Below, in pieces: positions 1-9,759 of a stretch of DNA of 64,000 nt. This stretch comes from JAUVKT01 sp942491535. GTDB lineage: Bacteria; Bacteroidota; Bacteroidia; Bacteroidales; VadinHA17. The stretch lies in assembly GCA_942491535.1 (NCBI GenBank), contig CALOBV010000007.1, positions 62,001-126,000 on the forward strand. The letters run 5' to 3'. The notes beneath the pieces were generated by a model. It saw nothing but the letters and a program-made list of their open reading frames with translations, was not told the origin of the DNA and did no database searches. Each line of letters opens with the position of its first letter. Within the stretch, counting starts at the first letter, position 1. A program made the translations under genes and the position numbers.

Positions 1-1881
1 GCTTGTAATATCTGTTTTTACAATTATCTCGCCCCTCCTATTATAAACTCTTACAAAGTCATTATTTATTAATCCCAATTTATCTGCATCATCAGTGTTT
101 ATTTGCAGCAGTGGCTCCGGATCAATTTCCTTAATTACCTTAAGGTTTCCGAACTGGCTATGAATGCGGTTTTTAGTATTAGGCGAAAGAAATATATAGG
201 TATTATCCCCTCCTTCTTCATCTTCAAAAGCCTTTTTATAGCCGGGCAGAATATTGCATTTCCAGAGAGATTGAGCATCCTCTGAGAGTATTTCTATCTT
301 TTTTGATTTCGTTTTAAATATAAGATCATGGTAAGCTACCTCTTCGGTATCATCTACAATCCTTTTACTTTCTTTGAAATCGTCAAGACTAAACTCTGTA
401 AATCCCCTTATCCTGTTTTCAAGCCATCTGTCCATATTATCACTACCTGGTTCAGGTATCTCATCCTCAGTAAAGCTGAGTTTAAGTCTTTTTGCCAGTT
501 CGTAAAAAATCTCCGACTCCGGCTTTATAGTCGCTAAGGGATTAATTATCTTAGGTTTAAAGCAGATATATGGCGACCAGTATGAGCTGATAATATCCTG
601 TTGCTCGAACATGTTTTTAGCAGGAAGGATAAGGTCTGCAAGGGTAGCGGTATCAGACATAAACTGATCGACTACAACTTTGAATTCTATTCCGGAGATA
701 GCTTCAATAACAGTATTTGTGTCGGGTGCCTGCGTAACAGGATTGCCTCTTTCAATCCATGCAAATTCTATTTCAGGATTTTTTATTGACAATAAATCCT
801 TACCCAGCCTGGCCATTGAAACTTCCCGCCTGAAAAGAGGGTTTGTATTTATTTCAGGATAATATGATTGGGGTTCTTTTACTTTATCAAACACATATCC
901 CTGGAGGTTGGCATAATTAAAACCTGAGCCTCTGTTCCCAATATTTCCTGTAAGGGCACATAGAGTAAGCAGTGATCTTATTGTCTGACCTCCATTAGTA
1001 TATCTTTGCATACCGAAGCCGGCAATTATCGTCATAGGCTTAATTTTGCCAATCATTTCGGAAAGAGATAGTATTATTTCTTCAGGTACACCACTAATTT
1101 TTTCAGCATCGGCAGGTGTAATTGTAAGTGAATCTGAGAATTCCCTGAAGCCATGAACATGATTTTGAATAAAATCACTGTTTATATAATTCTTTTCGAT
1201 AATAGTTTTTGCAATTGCAAGAGCAATAACTGCATCAGTTCCCGGAACCGGGCGAATAAGCAGATCGGCTTTATCTGCCGTAGCTGTACGCCTGGGGTCG
1301 ATAACAACTACCTTCGCCCCTTTCTTCGATGCCCTATCAATAAACACAGTCTCCTGGATATTTGTTTCCGCAGGGTTCTTACCCCAAATTATTATAAGCG
1401 AAGCATCCTCAAGGAGCCAGGGTGCATTATGTTTTATTTCCCCGAATGACAATCTGCTTGCCTCAAGTCCGGCAGGCCAGCAAAAGTTACCGTAGCAGGT
1501 AGTTGCCCCACCGAAGGAACTAAAGAAATTATAACCTATCTCATTAGTAAGGCCTGCCATACCACTTCCGGTATAGTACAGAACAGATTTCTGATTATTT
1601 TTATCACGGATTGTTTTTAACTTATCTGCTATTACATCCAGGGCATCATTATAAGCAATTGGCTCGAACTGACCGTCTGGAAGTCGGATAAGTGGTTCCG
1701 TTATTCTGTTTTCTGAATGTGCCCTCTCGATATAAGCCAGGCCTTTGAGGCATGGACCTTCTGAAACTGCCCTGTTTGATTCGTCGGGTAGAATACGAAC
1801 AATTTTATTGTTTTCAGTAAAAACTCTGAAGCTACATGTACTGTAACAGTTTCGCGGGCAGACTGTGGTATATTCTTTCAT
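1..1881 (-). CDS. Molybdopterin-dependent oxidoreductase (DMSO reductase family), 3' end cut by window
   Basis: The reading frame is open from an ATG at 1881 to the left edge, giving 627 visible residues with no stop, so the C-terminus is missing. The N-terminus has the [4Fe-4S] ligand pattern CPRNCYSTC (Cys8, Cys12, Cys16) plus Cys44 in GPCLKG. Further in are the molybdopterin-binding signatures IIWGKNPAETN and VVIDPRRTATADKADL, and near the edge the C-terminal MopB dinucleotide-binding fold begins (SPNTKNRIHSQFGNL). Family members transfer oxygen atoms or hydride at a bis-MGD molybdenum or tungsten centre. The residues shown do not fix the substrate (formate, sulfur oxyanion or other). No in-frame TGA suggests selenocysteine. 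There is no Tat-type twin-arginine signal, so the visible part looks cytoplasmic. No electron-transfer partner gene lies upstream; any partner would be beyond the left edge. Confidence 0.9.
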   Translation of the reverse strand, partial: MKEYTTVCPRNCYSTCSFRVFTENNKIVRILPDESNRAVSEGPCLKGLAYIERAHSENRITEPLIRLPDGQFEPIAYNDALDVIADKLKTIRDKNNQKSVLYYTGSGMAGLTNEIGYNFFSSFGGATTCYGNFCWPAGLEASRLSFGEIKHNAPWLLEDASLIIIWGKNPAETNIQETVFIDRASKKGAKVVVIDPRRTATADKADLLIRPVPGTDAVIALAIAKTIIEKNYINSDFIQNHVHGFREFSDSLTITPADAEKISGVPEEIILSLSEMIGKIKPMTIIAGFGMQRYTNGGQTIRSLLTLCALTGNIGNRGSGFNYANLQGYVFDKVKEPQSYYPEINTNPLFRREVSMARLGKDLLSIKNPEIEFAWIERGNPVTQAPDTNTVIEAISGIEFKVVVDQFMSDTATLADLILPAKNMFEQQDIISSYWSPYICFKPKIINPLATIKPESEIFYELAKRLKLSFTEDEIPEPGSDNMDRWLENRIRGFTEFSLDDFKESKRIVDDTEEVAYHDLIFKTKSKKIEILSEDAQSLWKCNILPGYKKAFEDEEGGDNTYIFLSPNTKNRIHSQFGNLKVIKEIDPEPLLQINTDDADKLGLINNDFVRVYNRRGEIIVKTDITS

Positions 1882-1917
1882 AATCAGAATCTGCTACAAA
1901 TCTAATCAAAAAGAAAA

Positions 1918-1939
1918 GTCCCGGCACCTCTGCCGGGAC
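1918..1939 (-). terminator. Rho-independent terminator after the bat operon/lipoprotein gene
   Basis: A perfect 9-bp stem (GTCCCGGCA / TGCCGGGAC) with a 4-nt loop is followed on the minus strand by TTTTCTTTTT. It sits 121 bp beyond the stop of the small lipoprotein gene and 36 bp before the oxidoreductase start, so it should separate the two transcripts. Just downstream on the minus strand TAGATTTG matches the Bacteroidota -7 element TAnnTTTG and could start the oxidoreductase transcript, but I see no clear -33 element. Confidence 0.8.
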
Positions 1940-2060
1940 AAAAACCAACCAACCTAACCAAAAAACCTAATTTTTGGATAACTAATATGGATAGAATATC
2001 TATTAGTCAATTATATAACCAACAGGAATAAAAAAGGTTCAATAAAAAGATATAAATATA

Positions 2061-2465
2061 TTAGAGGTCTGTTATGGGACCGTCTAATGGGTAGACTATA
2101 TTAACAACAAGAATACCTGAACCAATTGATGTAGGATATACTTCGTAGGTAACTTTATCAGGTCCTATATACGTTGCATAGGTATTATCGGGCTCTCCAT
2201 TTGTATAAACCATACCATCGATGGTCAGACTTACTTCAATTTCCGGATAAGATATTTCGAACCTGTGATAATCAGATAAAGTAGCGGCATCGATATTACC
2301 AAAATTAAATTCTCCTTTCCCGGTATCAACAATTACATTTTCGAAAACCACATCCCCGGTAACATTCTTTATTCTTACATCAGTTGGACCTTCCGGGGTG
2401 ATCTTTTCTTTTGAACATCCTGCTATGGCAAGGACGAGAGCAATAAGGATAGTAAGCTTCTTCAT
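2061..2465 (-). CDS. Small predicted lipoprotein, function unknown
   Basis: This codes for 134 residues. The N-terminus is a lipoprotein signal with positive residues, a hydrophobic stretch and the lipobox LAIAGC, so the mature chain should be lipidated on Cys17. The rest is rich in Thr, Val, Ile and Asp with alternating hydrophobic residues, typical of a beta-sandwich surface protein, and ends without a sorting domain. I do not recognise the family. It lies 62 bp downstream of batE on the same strand and before the terminator at 1918-1939, so it may be the last gene of the bat transcript, although the gap leaves room for its own promoter. Confidence 0.7.
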   Translation of the reverse strand: MKKLTILIALVLAIAGCSKEKITPEGPTDVRIKNVTGDVVFENVIVDTGKGEFNFGNIDAATLSDYHRFEISYPEIEVSLTIDGMVYTNGEPDNTYATYIGPDKVTYEVYPTSIGSGILVVNIVYPLDGPITDL

Positions 2466-2527
2466 TATTTAATATTATAGGTTCAACACATTTAAGACTG
2501 GATGCGCAGGCGAAAAGTTGCGTCTGT

Positions 2528-3307
2528 TTATACTTTTGTAAGTGCTTCGCCGGGAATCCATCCCACATTTCCATCAGATAACCTTACCTCATACCATCCT
2601 CCCAGTTCGTCCTCAATTCTTACTTTTGTACCTTCATGGATAAGAAACAGGTCTTTACCGCTCTCGTCGGGCGAACTTTTGCCAGTTACAGCCGGTGCAA
2701 ATATTATCGCGTTTTGCTTTTTAATTGTCAGGATAGTATTCTGATATGAAAGAGAAATTGCAAAAACAGAAATAACAAGCATAAGTAAGCCCGCCAGGAA
2801 ACTGATCTTTTTTATTCCAATACGAATGGAGAAGAGGTAAATAAGAATTAGCGACAGGGATGCAACAAAGGCTACAAGACTTATTATTGACCATACATTG
2901 GAATGAAATATCAGTGATACCATTTTATACCACCTGACCAGGAATAGTTCGGGAAGTGACTCAAAACTATCTGTAATATAGCTCCTTGCTATTTCTAGGT
3001 TATACTTTACATCCTCGTTGAATGGTCTCATTAACAAGGCCTTTTCGTAGTATAAAATAGCCCCGGGCATACTGCCGCTCTTAAAGTTTGCATTACCCAG
3101 ATTATAAAACAAATCATAAGAGGTGTAACCGGAATATACAAGTTTATCCCATTCCTCAATTGCTTCCTTATAATTTCCATCTGTATAAAGACTTATGCCC
3201 TTATCAAAAATAGCTTCAGGATCCTGGGGTGAACTCAGTAAAGTGAGCCCTGTACTTACTGATAATATAAGTAATGCTACTACCCTGTATATTATTTTAG
3301 ATCTCAT
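2528..3307 (-). CDS. batE: BatE: TPR and SH3-like membrane protein of the Bat operon
   Basis: This codes for 259 residues. A signal/membrane segment (about 8-25) is followed by two TPR-like units (DKGISLYTDGNYKEAIEEW; FYNLGNANFKSGSMPGAILYYEKAL), two membrane segments (about 133-190) and a C-terminal bacterial SH3 domain ending GGWYEVRLSDGNVGWIPGEAL. This is the usual BatE layout. Bat proteins are linked to aerotolerance and stress in Bacteroides fragilis and Leptospira, but their biochemical role is unsettled. The start overlaps the end of batD by 11 bp, consistent with translational coupling. Confidence 0.88.
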   Translation of the reverse strand: MRSKIIYRVVALLILSVSTGLTLLSSPQDPEAIFDKGISLYTDGNYKEAIEEWDKLVYSGYTSYDLFYNLGNANFKSGSMPGAILYYEKALLMRPFNEDVKYNLEIARSYITDSFESLPELFLVRWYKMVSLIFHSNVWSIISLVAFVASLSLILIYLFSIRIGIKKISFLAGLLMLVISVFAISLSYQNTILTIKKQNAIIFAPAVTGKSSPDESGKDLFLIHEGTKVRIEDELGGWYEVRLSDGNVGWIPGEALTKV

Positions 3308-5117
3308 TTTCTATTGCTTTGATAACTTCCTCCGCCGATCTGTAGATATCTTTCCTATCCTGTACTGACCCTGTAGGTGAAAACCTTGAGTACTCGCACG
3401 ACTCGATAATATTGATGATTTTATTTATCGACATACTATCAATTCCCTTCTTAGCTAAAATTCCGGTGGCTGCCTGTATATTGAGATGGGAATAAGGTAT
3501 GCTCAGTTTATCACTGAGATATCCCCACATCGCTTTCAGTAATTCTGAGAAAAACTCTTCATCATTATCTTCTTTAAGGAATTTACCTGCGGTTTTAAGT
3601 CTCGCGGATGCAACTTTTGCAGCCTTCCTGTTCCTTACCTTTGCCAGGTCTGAATTTCTCTTAAGATGCTCTCTTCTCCATATAATAATAATTATAAACA
3701 GTAATAGAGCCGACAGGTACATTATTATAAATGAGGATCTTGAGACAAGAACCATATTCTGCTTCTTCAGACTTTTATTATTAGAGTGTATATACCTGAT
3801 ATCCCTTCCCAGGTAGGTTATGCTTTCTTTATTAACTGATCCGAATACCTGGGTCTCAGCATCTGCATCATTTCCTTTTCTAACATAGAAGCTCTTTACT
3901 TTGGTTGATAAGACTTTATACCTTCCTGCATCGGGATCATAATAAGAATACTCAATTGGGGGTATCTCGAACAAACCATGATGTCTCGGAATCAGAACAT
4001 ATTCAAAGGTCCGGCTGCCTTCAGTGCCAGATGATGTATAATTAAGATTTGATTCAATCTTGGGATCGTATATTTCAATGTCAGGTGAAAGAATAAACTC
4101 AGGTGGCATTGACAGTTGCAGATTACCATTTCCCGAAATTTTTACTTTAAGGGTAAGAGCTTCATTTACAGATATAGTATCCGCATTAATATCTGCACTT
4201 AATGATATTGATCCTACAGTACCCTGGAAAGAACCTGGTTTGCCCGAAGGCAATGGTTTTACTTCGATATCAACAGGCATAGTAGCTATTACCTTGGGCA
4301 CCGTGCTGAATGAGGAAAAGAAATCACCGAAGAAAGGATCATTTGACCGGGCACGTTCCTGTAATAAAACAGTAAGTGTTGATGGCTCAATCCTGAGAGT
4401 ACCAGATTTTTGAGGATATATTAAGAAACGTTGCAGTACTCCGGTATTATATATAGTACCATTTACATTCTCTGGTTCAAGAGTCCTGAGAGGTACAGTT
4501 TCCAGATCGGTTTTTAAGAATCCATTAAAATCAGGATAATTAAGCTCCTGGATCCCACTCAGGTTTACCCTTGAGTATATTTTTAATGTAGCAACAATAT
4601 ATTCGCCCATTGTTACTTTGTTCCTGCTTACCAGCAGCCTTACATAAAGATCTGATCCACTAACATTATTGGTCTGTGCAGAATTAGAATTCTGATCCTG
4701 CCCCGTACCTGCAACACTTTCAGTTCTTTTCTCGTCATCAGTTCCAACAACTTCAATTGTAATTTCCCTTGATTTATACTCATTCTTTTTCTCAGTATAA
4801 ATAGCAGGCTGAATCGTAAACTTCCCTTCTTTTGTCGCCTGCAGGTAATAGGTAAATGAATTTTTTATCTGTTGACTTACCTTACCGTTTACTATTGAAG
4901 TGCTCTGGCTGTAAGATGTTTGCGGTCCCATAAGCAGGTAGAAGTCATTGAATTCTGGGGCCTCCAGGTTTCCCCCCTTGGAGTTAACTGTCCATGTTAC
5001 CCTGAATTGTTCTCCCACACTTACCACTGAAGGTACTTCTGTTGTTACAACAATATCCTGACCCGACAACAATAAGTTGACAAGTAAGAAAAGTGATATT
5101 ATTGTAAGTCTTTTCAT
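3297..5117 (-). CDS. batD: BatD: oxygen-tolerance family membrane protein
   Basis: This codes for 606 residues, a normal length for BatD. A signal peptide (to about residue 19, LLLSGQ) leads into several immunoglobulin-like beta domains in the periplasm, the first with the family pattern VSVGEQFRVTWTV. One strong membrane helix follows at about residues 450-478 (IIMYLSALLLFIIIIIWRRE), then a cytoplasmic helical tail. The gene sits one base after batC and overlaps batE, so the order batA-B-C-D-E is tight and co-directional. The protein is thought to act with the vWA proteins BatA and BatB in one membrane complex; that is family inference. Confidence 0.9.
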   Translation of the reverse strand: MKRLTIISLFLLVNLLLSGQDIVVTTEVPSVVSVGEQFRVTWTVNSKGGNLEAPEFNDFYLLMGPQTSYSQSTSIVNGKVSQQIKNSFTYYLQATKEGKFTIQPAIYTEKKNEYKSREITIEVVGTDDEKRTESVAGTGQDQNSNSAQTNNVSGSDLYVRLLVSRNKVTMGEYIVATLKIYSRVNLSGIQELNYPDFNGFLKTDLETVPLRTLEPENVNGTIYNTGVLQRFLIYPQKSGTLRIEPSTLTVLLQERARSNDPFFGDFFSSFSTVPKVIATMPVDIEVKPLPSGKPGSFQGTVGSISLSADINADTISVNEALTLKVKISGNGNLQLSMPPEFILSPDIEIYDPKIESNLNYTSSGTEGSRTFEYVLIPRHHGLFEIPPIEYSYYDPDAGRYKVLSTKVKSFYVRKGNDADAETQVFGSVNKESITYLGRDIRYIHSNNKSLKKQNMVLVSRSSFIIMYLSALLLFIIIIIWRREHLKRNSDLAKVRNRKAAKVASARLKTAGKFLKEDNDEEFFSELLKAMWGYLSDKLSIPYSHLNIQAATGILAKKGIDSMSINKIINIIESCEYSRFSPTGSVQDRKDIYRSAEEVIKAIENEI

Positions 5118-5118
5118 A

Positions 5119-5868
5119 TTACCAGTTTTTCAAGGTTCTCACCCTTCTTTGTGATGCCTTCGCTTTTTTTACTTTCTCCTGCACATCCTGTTCATCGGCA
5201 GCAAGTGCCTGCAATAGGCGTTCTGCATCCTGCTTTGACATTTTATCCTGTGGCTCTTGCTTATTATTTTGTTGATCATCGGGGTTTTGCTGATTTTCAT
5301 CTTGTTGCTGATCCTGTTGATCCTGGTTTTCGTCCTTATTATTGTCTCCCTGCTTATCCTGATTTTGCTTATCGTCCTGTTCCTTATCCTGTTTATTATC
5401 CTGGTCATTTTGTTGTTGTTGTTGCTGCTGCTCCTGTTCCTGCTTTTGAAGCTGATCCTGTGCGTATGCAAGATTATACTTTGCTTCAAGGTTGCCTGGA
5501 TTGAGACGAAGAGAATTCTTATAAGCCTCAATACTTTCTTTGAGCTTATTATCTTTAAAGAGGGTATTGCCAATGTTATAAAATGAAGCCGATTTACTCA
5601 CAGGATCAATTTCGCTATTTGCGAGCGATTCAAAACTCTTATATGCATCCTGGTATTTCTCCTGTTTGTAGAGTGCATCTCCCAGGTTAAACATGGCATT
5701 ACTATATGCAGGGTTTTCGTCAAATGACCTACGATAAAGGAGTTCAGCATCGTCATACTTATTCTCCTTATATTCCTTATTTCCCTGCCTCGAATACTTT
5801 ATCTCCTTCTGTGCGTATATATTTACACCCAGAGACAGCATTAAAAATATAGAGAAGACAATCCTCAT
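5119..5868 (-). CDS. batC: BatC: periplasmic TPR protein with a Q/N/D-rich tail
   Basis: This codes for 249 residues. A signal peptide ends near IYAQKE. Three TPR units follow (about residues 25-140), including AMFNLGDALYKQEKYQDAYKSFE and ASFYNIGNTLFKDNKLKESIEAY. From about residue 142 to 215 the chain is almost entirely Gln, Asp, Asn, Lys and Glu, a low-complexity and probably disordered linker, before a short basic C-terminus. Such a tail is common in BatC. The low-complexity DNA makes several long open frames on both strands here that are artefacts of composition. The gene is 6 bp after batB and 1 bp before batD. Confidence 0.88.
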   Translation of the reverse strand: MRIVFSIFLMLSLGVNIYAQKEIKYSRQGNKEYKENKYDDAELLYRRSFDENPAYSNAMFNLGDALYKQEKYQDAYKSFESLANSEIDPVSKSASFYNIGNTLFKDNKLKESIEAYKNSLRLNPGNLEAKYNLAYAQDQLQKQEQEQQQQQQQNDQDNKQDKEQDDKQNQDKQGDNNKDENQDQQDQQQDENQQNPDDQQNNKQEPQDKMSKQDAERLLQALAADEQDVQEKVKKAKASQRRVRTLKNW

Positions 5869-5874
5869 ATAGAC

Positions 5875-6915
5875 TTAAATTTTAAATTCAAATAAATTAA
5901 TCTTACTGAGTTTCCTGTTCTTTCTTTCCATTATCATAAAATCGACTATAAGCAGCACTAACATAATTAATGCAATAACCTGGAATTGATCGTTATATTC
6001 AGAGAACACAGCTCCTTCCATTTCCTGCTTCTTCATATTGCTTATCTCATCAAAGATAGTATTTAGTCCTAGACTGGAATTTGTGGCTCTGACATATTTA
6101 CCGCCTGTCTCAAAAGCTATTTCTCTAAGAGTTTTTTCATCCAGTTTGGATATTACTGTGTTGCCCTCATGATCTTTGAGATACTCCTTTGTACTTGATC
6201 CATAGATCGGCACGGGGACTCCTGCCGACGATCCGATTCCTATGGTATGCACTACAATGCCTTTCTCCTTTACGAGGGCGGCGGCTTTAACTGGATCATC
6301 CTCATGATTCTCTCCGTCTGTTATGATGATCAGCGCCTTGCTTTCGTCCATTTGCGGACTAAACGAACTTGCGCCCAGTTTTAGCGCTGAAGTAATTGAT
6401 GTTCCCTGCTTTGGAACAATACCGGGGTTGATACCCGACAGGAACATTTTCGCCGACACATAATCGGTAGTTACTGGTATTTGAGTATAGGCATCACCGG
6501 CGAATACAATTAAACCAATTTTATCATCCTCCAGTCGATCTACCAGCCGGGAGATTGATTGCTTTGCCCTTTCCAGCCTGTTTGGTTGAATATCTTCGGC
6601 GAGCATAGAGTTGCTTACATCGAGGGCAATAATTATTTCAACGCCCTCACGTTTTAATTCTTCAATCTTACTACCAAACTGAGGTCTTGCAAGAAGTATG
6701 GAACCAAGACTAAAGACAAACAGGAGCAGGTAGAATTTGATATTTGTTCTGAGGCGCGAGTACTCAGGCATTAATCCTTTAATCAACTCAATATCTCCTG
6801 CTTGCTTAAGTATCCTTTTTCGTTTAATATGAAACAGTATATGAAGTGCCAATATCAGGGGTACTAATATCAGTAAATAAAGAAACTCAGGATTTGTAAA
6901 TCTAAATAGCTGCAT
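5875..6915 (-). CDS. batB: BatB: von Willebrand A-domain membrane protein
   Basis: This codes for 346 residues. Membrane segments at about 8-25 and 58-78 precede a vWA domain (about 88-290) with an intact MIDAS metal site: DVSNS (DxSxS), GTSIT, and TDGEN. A further membrane helix follows near 315-335 and a short basic tail ends the protein. The layout matches BatB. It is paralogous to the adjacent batA, the usual arrangement; the pair probably form metal-dependent protein contacts in the membrane. The batA stop and batB start are separated by a single base. Confidence 0.9.
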   Translation of the reverse strand: MQLFRFTNPEFLYLLILVPLILALHILFHIKRKRILKQAGDIELIKGLMPEYSRLRTNIKFYLLLFVFSLGSILLARPQFGSKIEELKREGVEIIIALDVSNSMLAEDIQPNRLERAKQSISRLVDRLEDDKIGLIVFAGDAYTQIPVTTDYVSAKMFLSGINPGIVPKQGTSITSALKLGASSFSPQMDESKALIIITDGENHEDDPVKAAALVKEKGIVVHTIGIGSSAGVPVPIYGSSTKEYLKDHEGNTVISKLDEKTLREIAFETGGKYVRATNSSLGLNTIFDEISNMKKQEMEGAVFSEYNDQFQVIALIMLVLLIVDFMIMERKNRKLSKINLFEFKI

Positions 6916-6916
6916 T

Positions 6917-7909
6917 CTAAATATACTTTCTTAACACTGTTCGTTTAATAAATAACTCAATTAAAATCAATGACACTGCAATAATAGCCCATAATAAATA
7001 TTCCTCGTTCTTCTGGCTATATTCCTGTACATCAATCTTAGACTTTTCAAGCTTATCGATCTCATTATAAATATTCTCCAGGCTTTCATTATCTGTAGCC
7101 CTGAAATATTCGCCCCCGGTCATATCAGCAATCTCCCTGAGAGTTTCTTCATCTATTTCAACCGGCATATTCTGATATCTTGTACCAGTAGCTGTCTGAA
7201 CAGGATATGGGGCCATTCCTTTTGTTCCTACACCTACAGTATAAACCCTTACTCCCATTGTCTGAGCTATCTCTGCTGCTGTTAAGGGCGCAATTGCTCC
7301 CCTGTTATTTACACCATCTGTAAGCAGGATAATTACCTTGCTCACAGCCTCTGAGTCTTTGATCCTGTTTACTGCAGTTGCCAGTCCAAGTCCGATAGCA
7401 GTGCCATCTTCAATCATACCACTCTGCATCTCACGCATAAGGTTAATTAAAACGGCATGATCTGTTGTGAGGGGACACTGGGTAAAACTCTCTCCGCTAA
7501 ATATAACCAGGCCTATTCTATCGGTAGGCCTTCCGGAAATAAACTCTGTGGCTACATTCTTTGAGGCCTCCAGCCTGTCGGGTTTAAAATCCCTTGCCAG
7601 CATACTGCCTGAAATATCCATTGCCATAATTATATCTATTCCCTGTGTTGAAGAATCCTGCCAGCTGTCAACGCTCTGCGGCCTGGCAAGCACTATTATC
7701 AACAGGGCAATCGCACCTATTCGAATTACAAAAAGCAAATGATTAATATAATATCGCGCACCTGGTTTTGAGTCCTCTAAAAACTTTAGTGATGATAACC
7801 TCAGAGAAGCTGTAGCTTTTTGCTGCCTTAATATATAATAAGTTACCATAAGTGGTATCAGGATAAGCAGATAGAGGTAGGCGGGATCAGCAAATGTATA
7901 ATTATTCAT
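6917..7909 (-). CDS. batA: BatA: von Willebrand A-domain membrane protein
   Basis: I place the start at the ATG at 7909, giving 330 residues beginning MNNYTFADPAYLYLL. A purine-rich GGGAGG lies about 6 bases upstream, and this start overlaps the previous gene by only 8 bp, while longer versions would add unrelated residues. Two membrane segments flank the N-terminus. The vWA domain carries the full MIDAS set: DISGS, GTAIG and TDGVN. A C-terminal membrane helix (AIIAVSLILIELFI) closes the protein. It works in the Bat complex beside BatB. Confidence 0.88.
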   Translation of the reverse strand: MNNYTFADPAYLYLLILIPLMVTYYILRQQKATASLRLSSLKFLEDSKPGARYYINHLLFVIRIGAIALLIIVLARPQSVDSWQDSSTQGIDIIMAMDISGSMLARDFKPDRLEASKNVATEFISGRPTDRIGLVIFSGESFTQCPLTTDHAVLINLMREMQSGMIEDGTAIGLGLATAVNRIKDSEAVSKVIILLTDGVNNRGAIAPLTAAEIAQTMGVRVYTVGVGTKGMAPYPVQTATGTRYQNMPVEIDEETLREIADMTGGEYFRATDNESLENIYNEIDKLEKSKIDVQEYSQKNEEYLLWAIIAVSLILIELFIKRTVLRKYI

Positions 7910-8882
7910 CTGAGACCTCCCTTCCTTCTTTACCAGGTTCATCAACCTTGCTTTCATCCTGAGTTCTGTAAGTCATTTTTACAAAATGTCTTGCATTAGT
8001 AATAGATTCTATATTCTCGGTATCCACAGCTTTATACTTAGCAAATTTTGAAAGATCAGCCCTGGTCAGGATGTTTTTTAATATTTCGTATTGTTCTCTG
8101 TCATTAAATCCAATGTCAAGCAATGATTCCAGAGTCTCTGAGCTTGTCATTTCAAGCGATGAAATTTTATATCTCCTATCAATATAGGTTCTCAATATCT
8201 CGGTAAGCTGACTGTAAAATAGTTTGTGCTGTGATTTCTGCCATAGCTCTTTCTTCTCAAGCTTATCAAAATCTCTCAGAGCAATAATATGAATCGGTTC
8301 CTCCGGAAGTTTTGATATTTCATCTACTTCCTGTTTTTTTCGTTTTCCAAAATATCTATAGGCAAATATTATACTGAGCGCAAGCACCAGAACCAGTAAT
8401 ACCCAGGGAAGTACTTCCATAAGGGTGATACTGGCCTTTCTTGGTCCGACTATATCGAATATTACATCGGTAGAATCTGCAGGCGCAATATCAGTGCGTA
8501 TAACTTCCAGGGCAGTGTAATCAGAGTAGTATCTTAATACACCATTGGTGGTATGAGATTCTGCAAAGACTGGTGCTATCTCATAAAATCCTGTGTCGAA
8601 ACTGGTTATGAGATACTCGAGCTTAACCAGTATGTTTTCATCCTTCACTGACAGGGTGTCCGGCCCCTGTGACCTTAATATTTCAATTCCACCTACCAGG
8701 GTATCACTAAAGGCGGGATATATAATATTCATATCCTGCGGATGTTCCACTTCAATATTAAAGTATACCTGGTCGCCAATAAGAATTCTTGTGGAATCGA
8801 ACCAGGCCCTGACATGCGCCTCCTGTGCCTGGGTAAAGAGGGTTGTCAGAATAAACAGACCTATGTAGTACAGCTTCTTCAT
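7902..8882 (-). CDS. Bat-operon single-pass membrane protein, function unknown
   Basis: This codes for 326 residues. A signal peptide ends near FTQAQEA. A periplasmic beta-rich region (about 20-150, BatD-like in style) is followed by one strong membrane helix (about 155-178, LPWVLLVLVLALSIIFAYRY) and a cytoplasmic helical domain (about 200-305) with many Leu, Lys and Glu. This kind of protein regularly lies between the DUF58 gene and batA in Bacteroidota, where it is annotated as hypothetical or DUF4381-like. The gene starts one base after the DUF58 stop and overlaps batA by 8 bp, so it is firmly part of the operon. The exact role is not known. Confidence 0.8.
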   Translation of the reverse strand: MKKLYYIGLFILTTLFTQAQEAHVRAWFDSTRILIGDQVYFNIEVEHPQDMNIIYPAFSDTLVGGIEILRSQGPDTLSVKDENILVKLEYLITSFDTGFYEIAPVFAESHTTNGVLRYYSDYTALEVIRTDIAPADSTDVIFDIVGPRKASITLMEVLPWVLLVLVLALSIIFAYRYFGKRKKQEVDEISKLPEEPIHIIALRDFDKLEKKELWQKSQHKLFYSQLTEILRTYIDRRYKISSLEMTSSETLESLLDIGFNDREQYEILKNILTRADLSKFAKYKAVDTENIESITNARHFVKMTYRTQDESKVDEPGKEGREVSDE

Positions 8883-8883
8883 A

Positions 8884-9747
8884 CTATCTCATTTTAAATA
8901 GTTTAATTAGCGGCATCACATAATCTTCTCCTGTACTTATGCTTACATTATCAACACCACACCTTTTCAGGATGGATTCTGTATTCTGCTGTTGATTATT
9001 CCACCAGTTCTCGTATAACTTTCTTATATATTTGGAAGAGGTATCTATCCACCTCTCTGTGTTTGTTTCAGGATCGAAACCCTTTATCAGGCCTATTCCC
9101 GGAAGAGATCTTTCTGATTTATCATATACCCGCAGGGCAACCAGATCGTGCTTGCTTGATGCTATCCTCATAGCCTGTTCAAAATCAGGAGAAACAAAGT
9201 CTGAAATTACAAATGCTGTACACCTTTTCTTTATTCCATTAGTAAGAAAGCGAAGTGGCTCATCAAGGGATGTCTTTTTACTTGCGGGGTTAAACTCTAA
9301 AAGATCCTTAATAATCCTCAGTATATGCTTTCTTCCCTTCTGTGGAGTAATGAACTTTTCAACCCTGTCTGAAAATAGCATAACCCCTATCTTATCATTA
9401 TTGTGGATAGCCGAGAATGCCAGGAGAGCAGCAATTTCTGTAATTCTTTCTCTCTTATAAGCCACTTCTGTCCCGAAATTTCCGGAAGCTGAAACATCAA
9501 CCAGAAGCATTACAGTTAGCTCTCTTTCCTCTTCAAATATTTTAACATAGGGATGATTATACCTGGCTGTGACATTCCAGTCGATAGTCCTTATATCATC
9601 ACCATACTGATATTCTCTTACCTCACTGAAGGACATACCCCTACCCTTAAAGGCACTATGATACTCTCCGGCAAAAACCTGCCTGGTAAGACCCCTTGTC
9701 CTAATTTCAATATTCCTTATTTTCTTTATTAGATCTGTTGTTTCCAC
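8884..9747 (-). CDS. DUF58 domain protein of the MoxR/Bat operon
   Basis: This codes for 287 residues. It carries the DUF58 hallmark GDDIRTIDWNVTARYNHPYV followed by a vWA-like fold starting LLVDVSASGNFGT. There is no signal peptide or membrane segment, so it is cytoplasmic. DUF58 proteins are nearly always encoded next to MoxR AAA+ ATPases and vWA proteins and are thought to act with them as a chaperone-like complex. It sits 12 bp after the small secreted-protein gene and 1 bp before the next membrane protein gene. Confidence 0.9.
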   Translation of the reverse strand: METTDLIKKIRNIEIRTRGLTRQVFAGEYHSAFKGRGMSFSEVREYQYGDDIRTIDWNVTARYNHPYVKIFEEERELTVMLLVDVSASGNFGTEVAYKRERITEIAALLAFSAIHNNDKIGVMLFSDRVEKFITPQKGRKHILRIIKDLLEFNPASKKTSLDEPLRFLTNGIKKRCTAFVISDFVSPDFEQAMRIASSKHDLVALRVYDKSERSLPGIGLIKGFDPETNTERWIDTSSKYIRKLYENWWNNQQQNTESILKRCGVDNVSISTGEDYVMPLIKLFKMR

Positions 9748-9759
9748 TTTTCCTTTTTC

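Noticed and set aside
5151..5586. Long open frames, including a very hydrophobic Leu/Ile-rich one, opposite and beside batC
   Set aside because: They are produced by the Gln/Asn/Asp codon repeats of BatC; the true frame has a signal peptide and TPRs.
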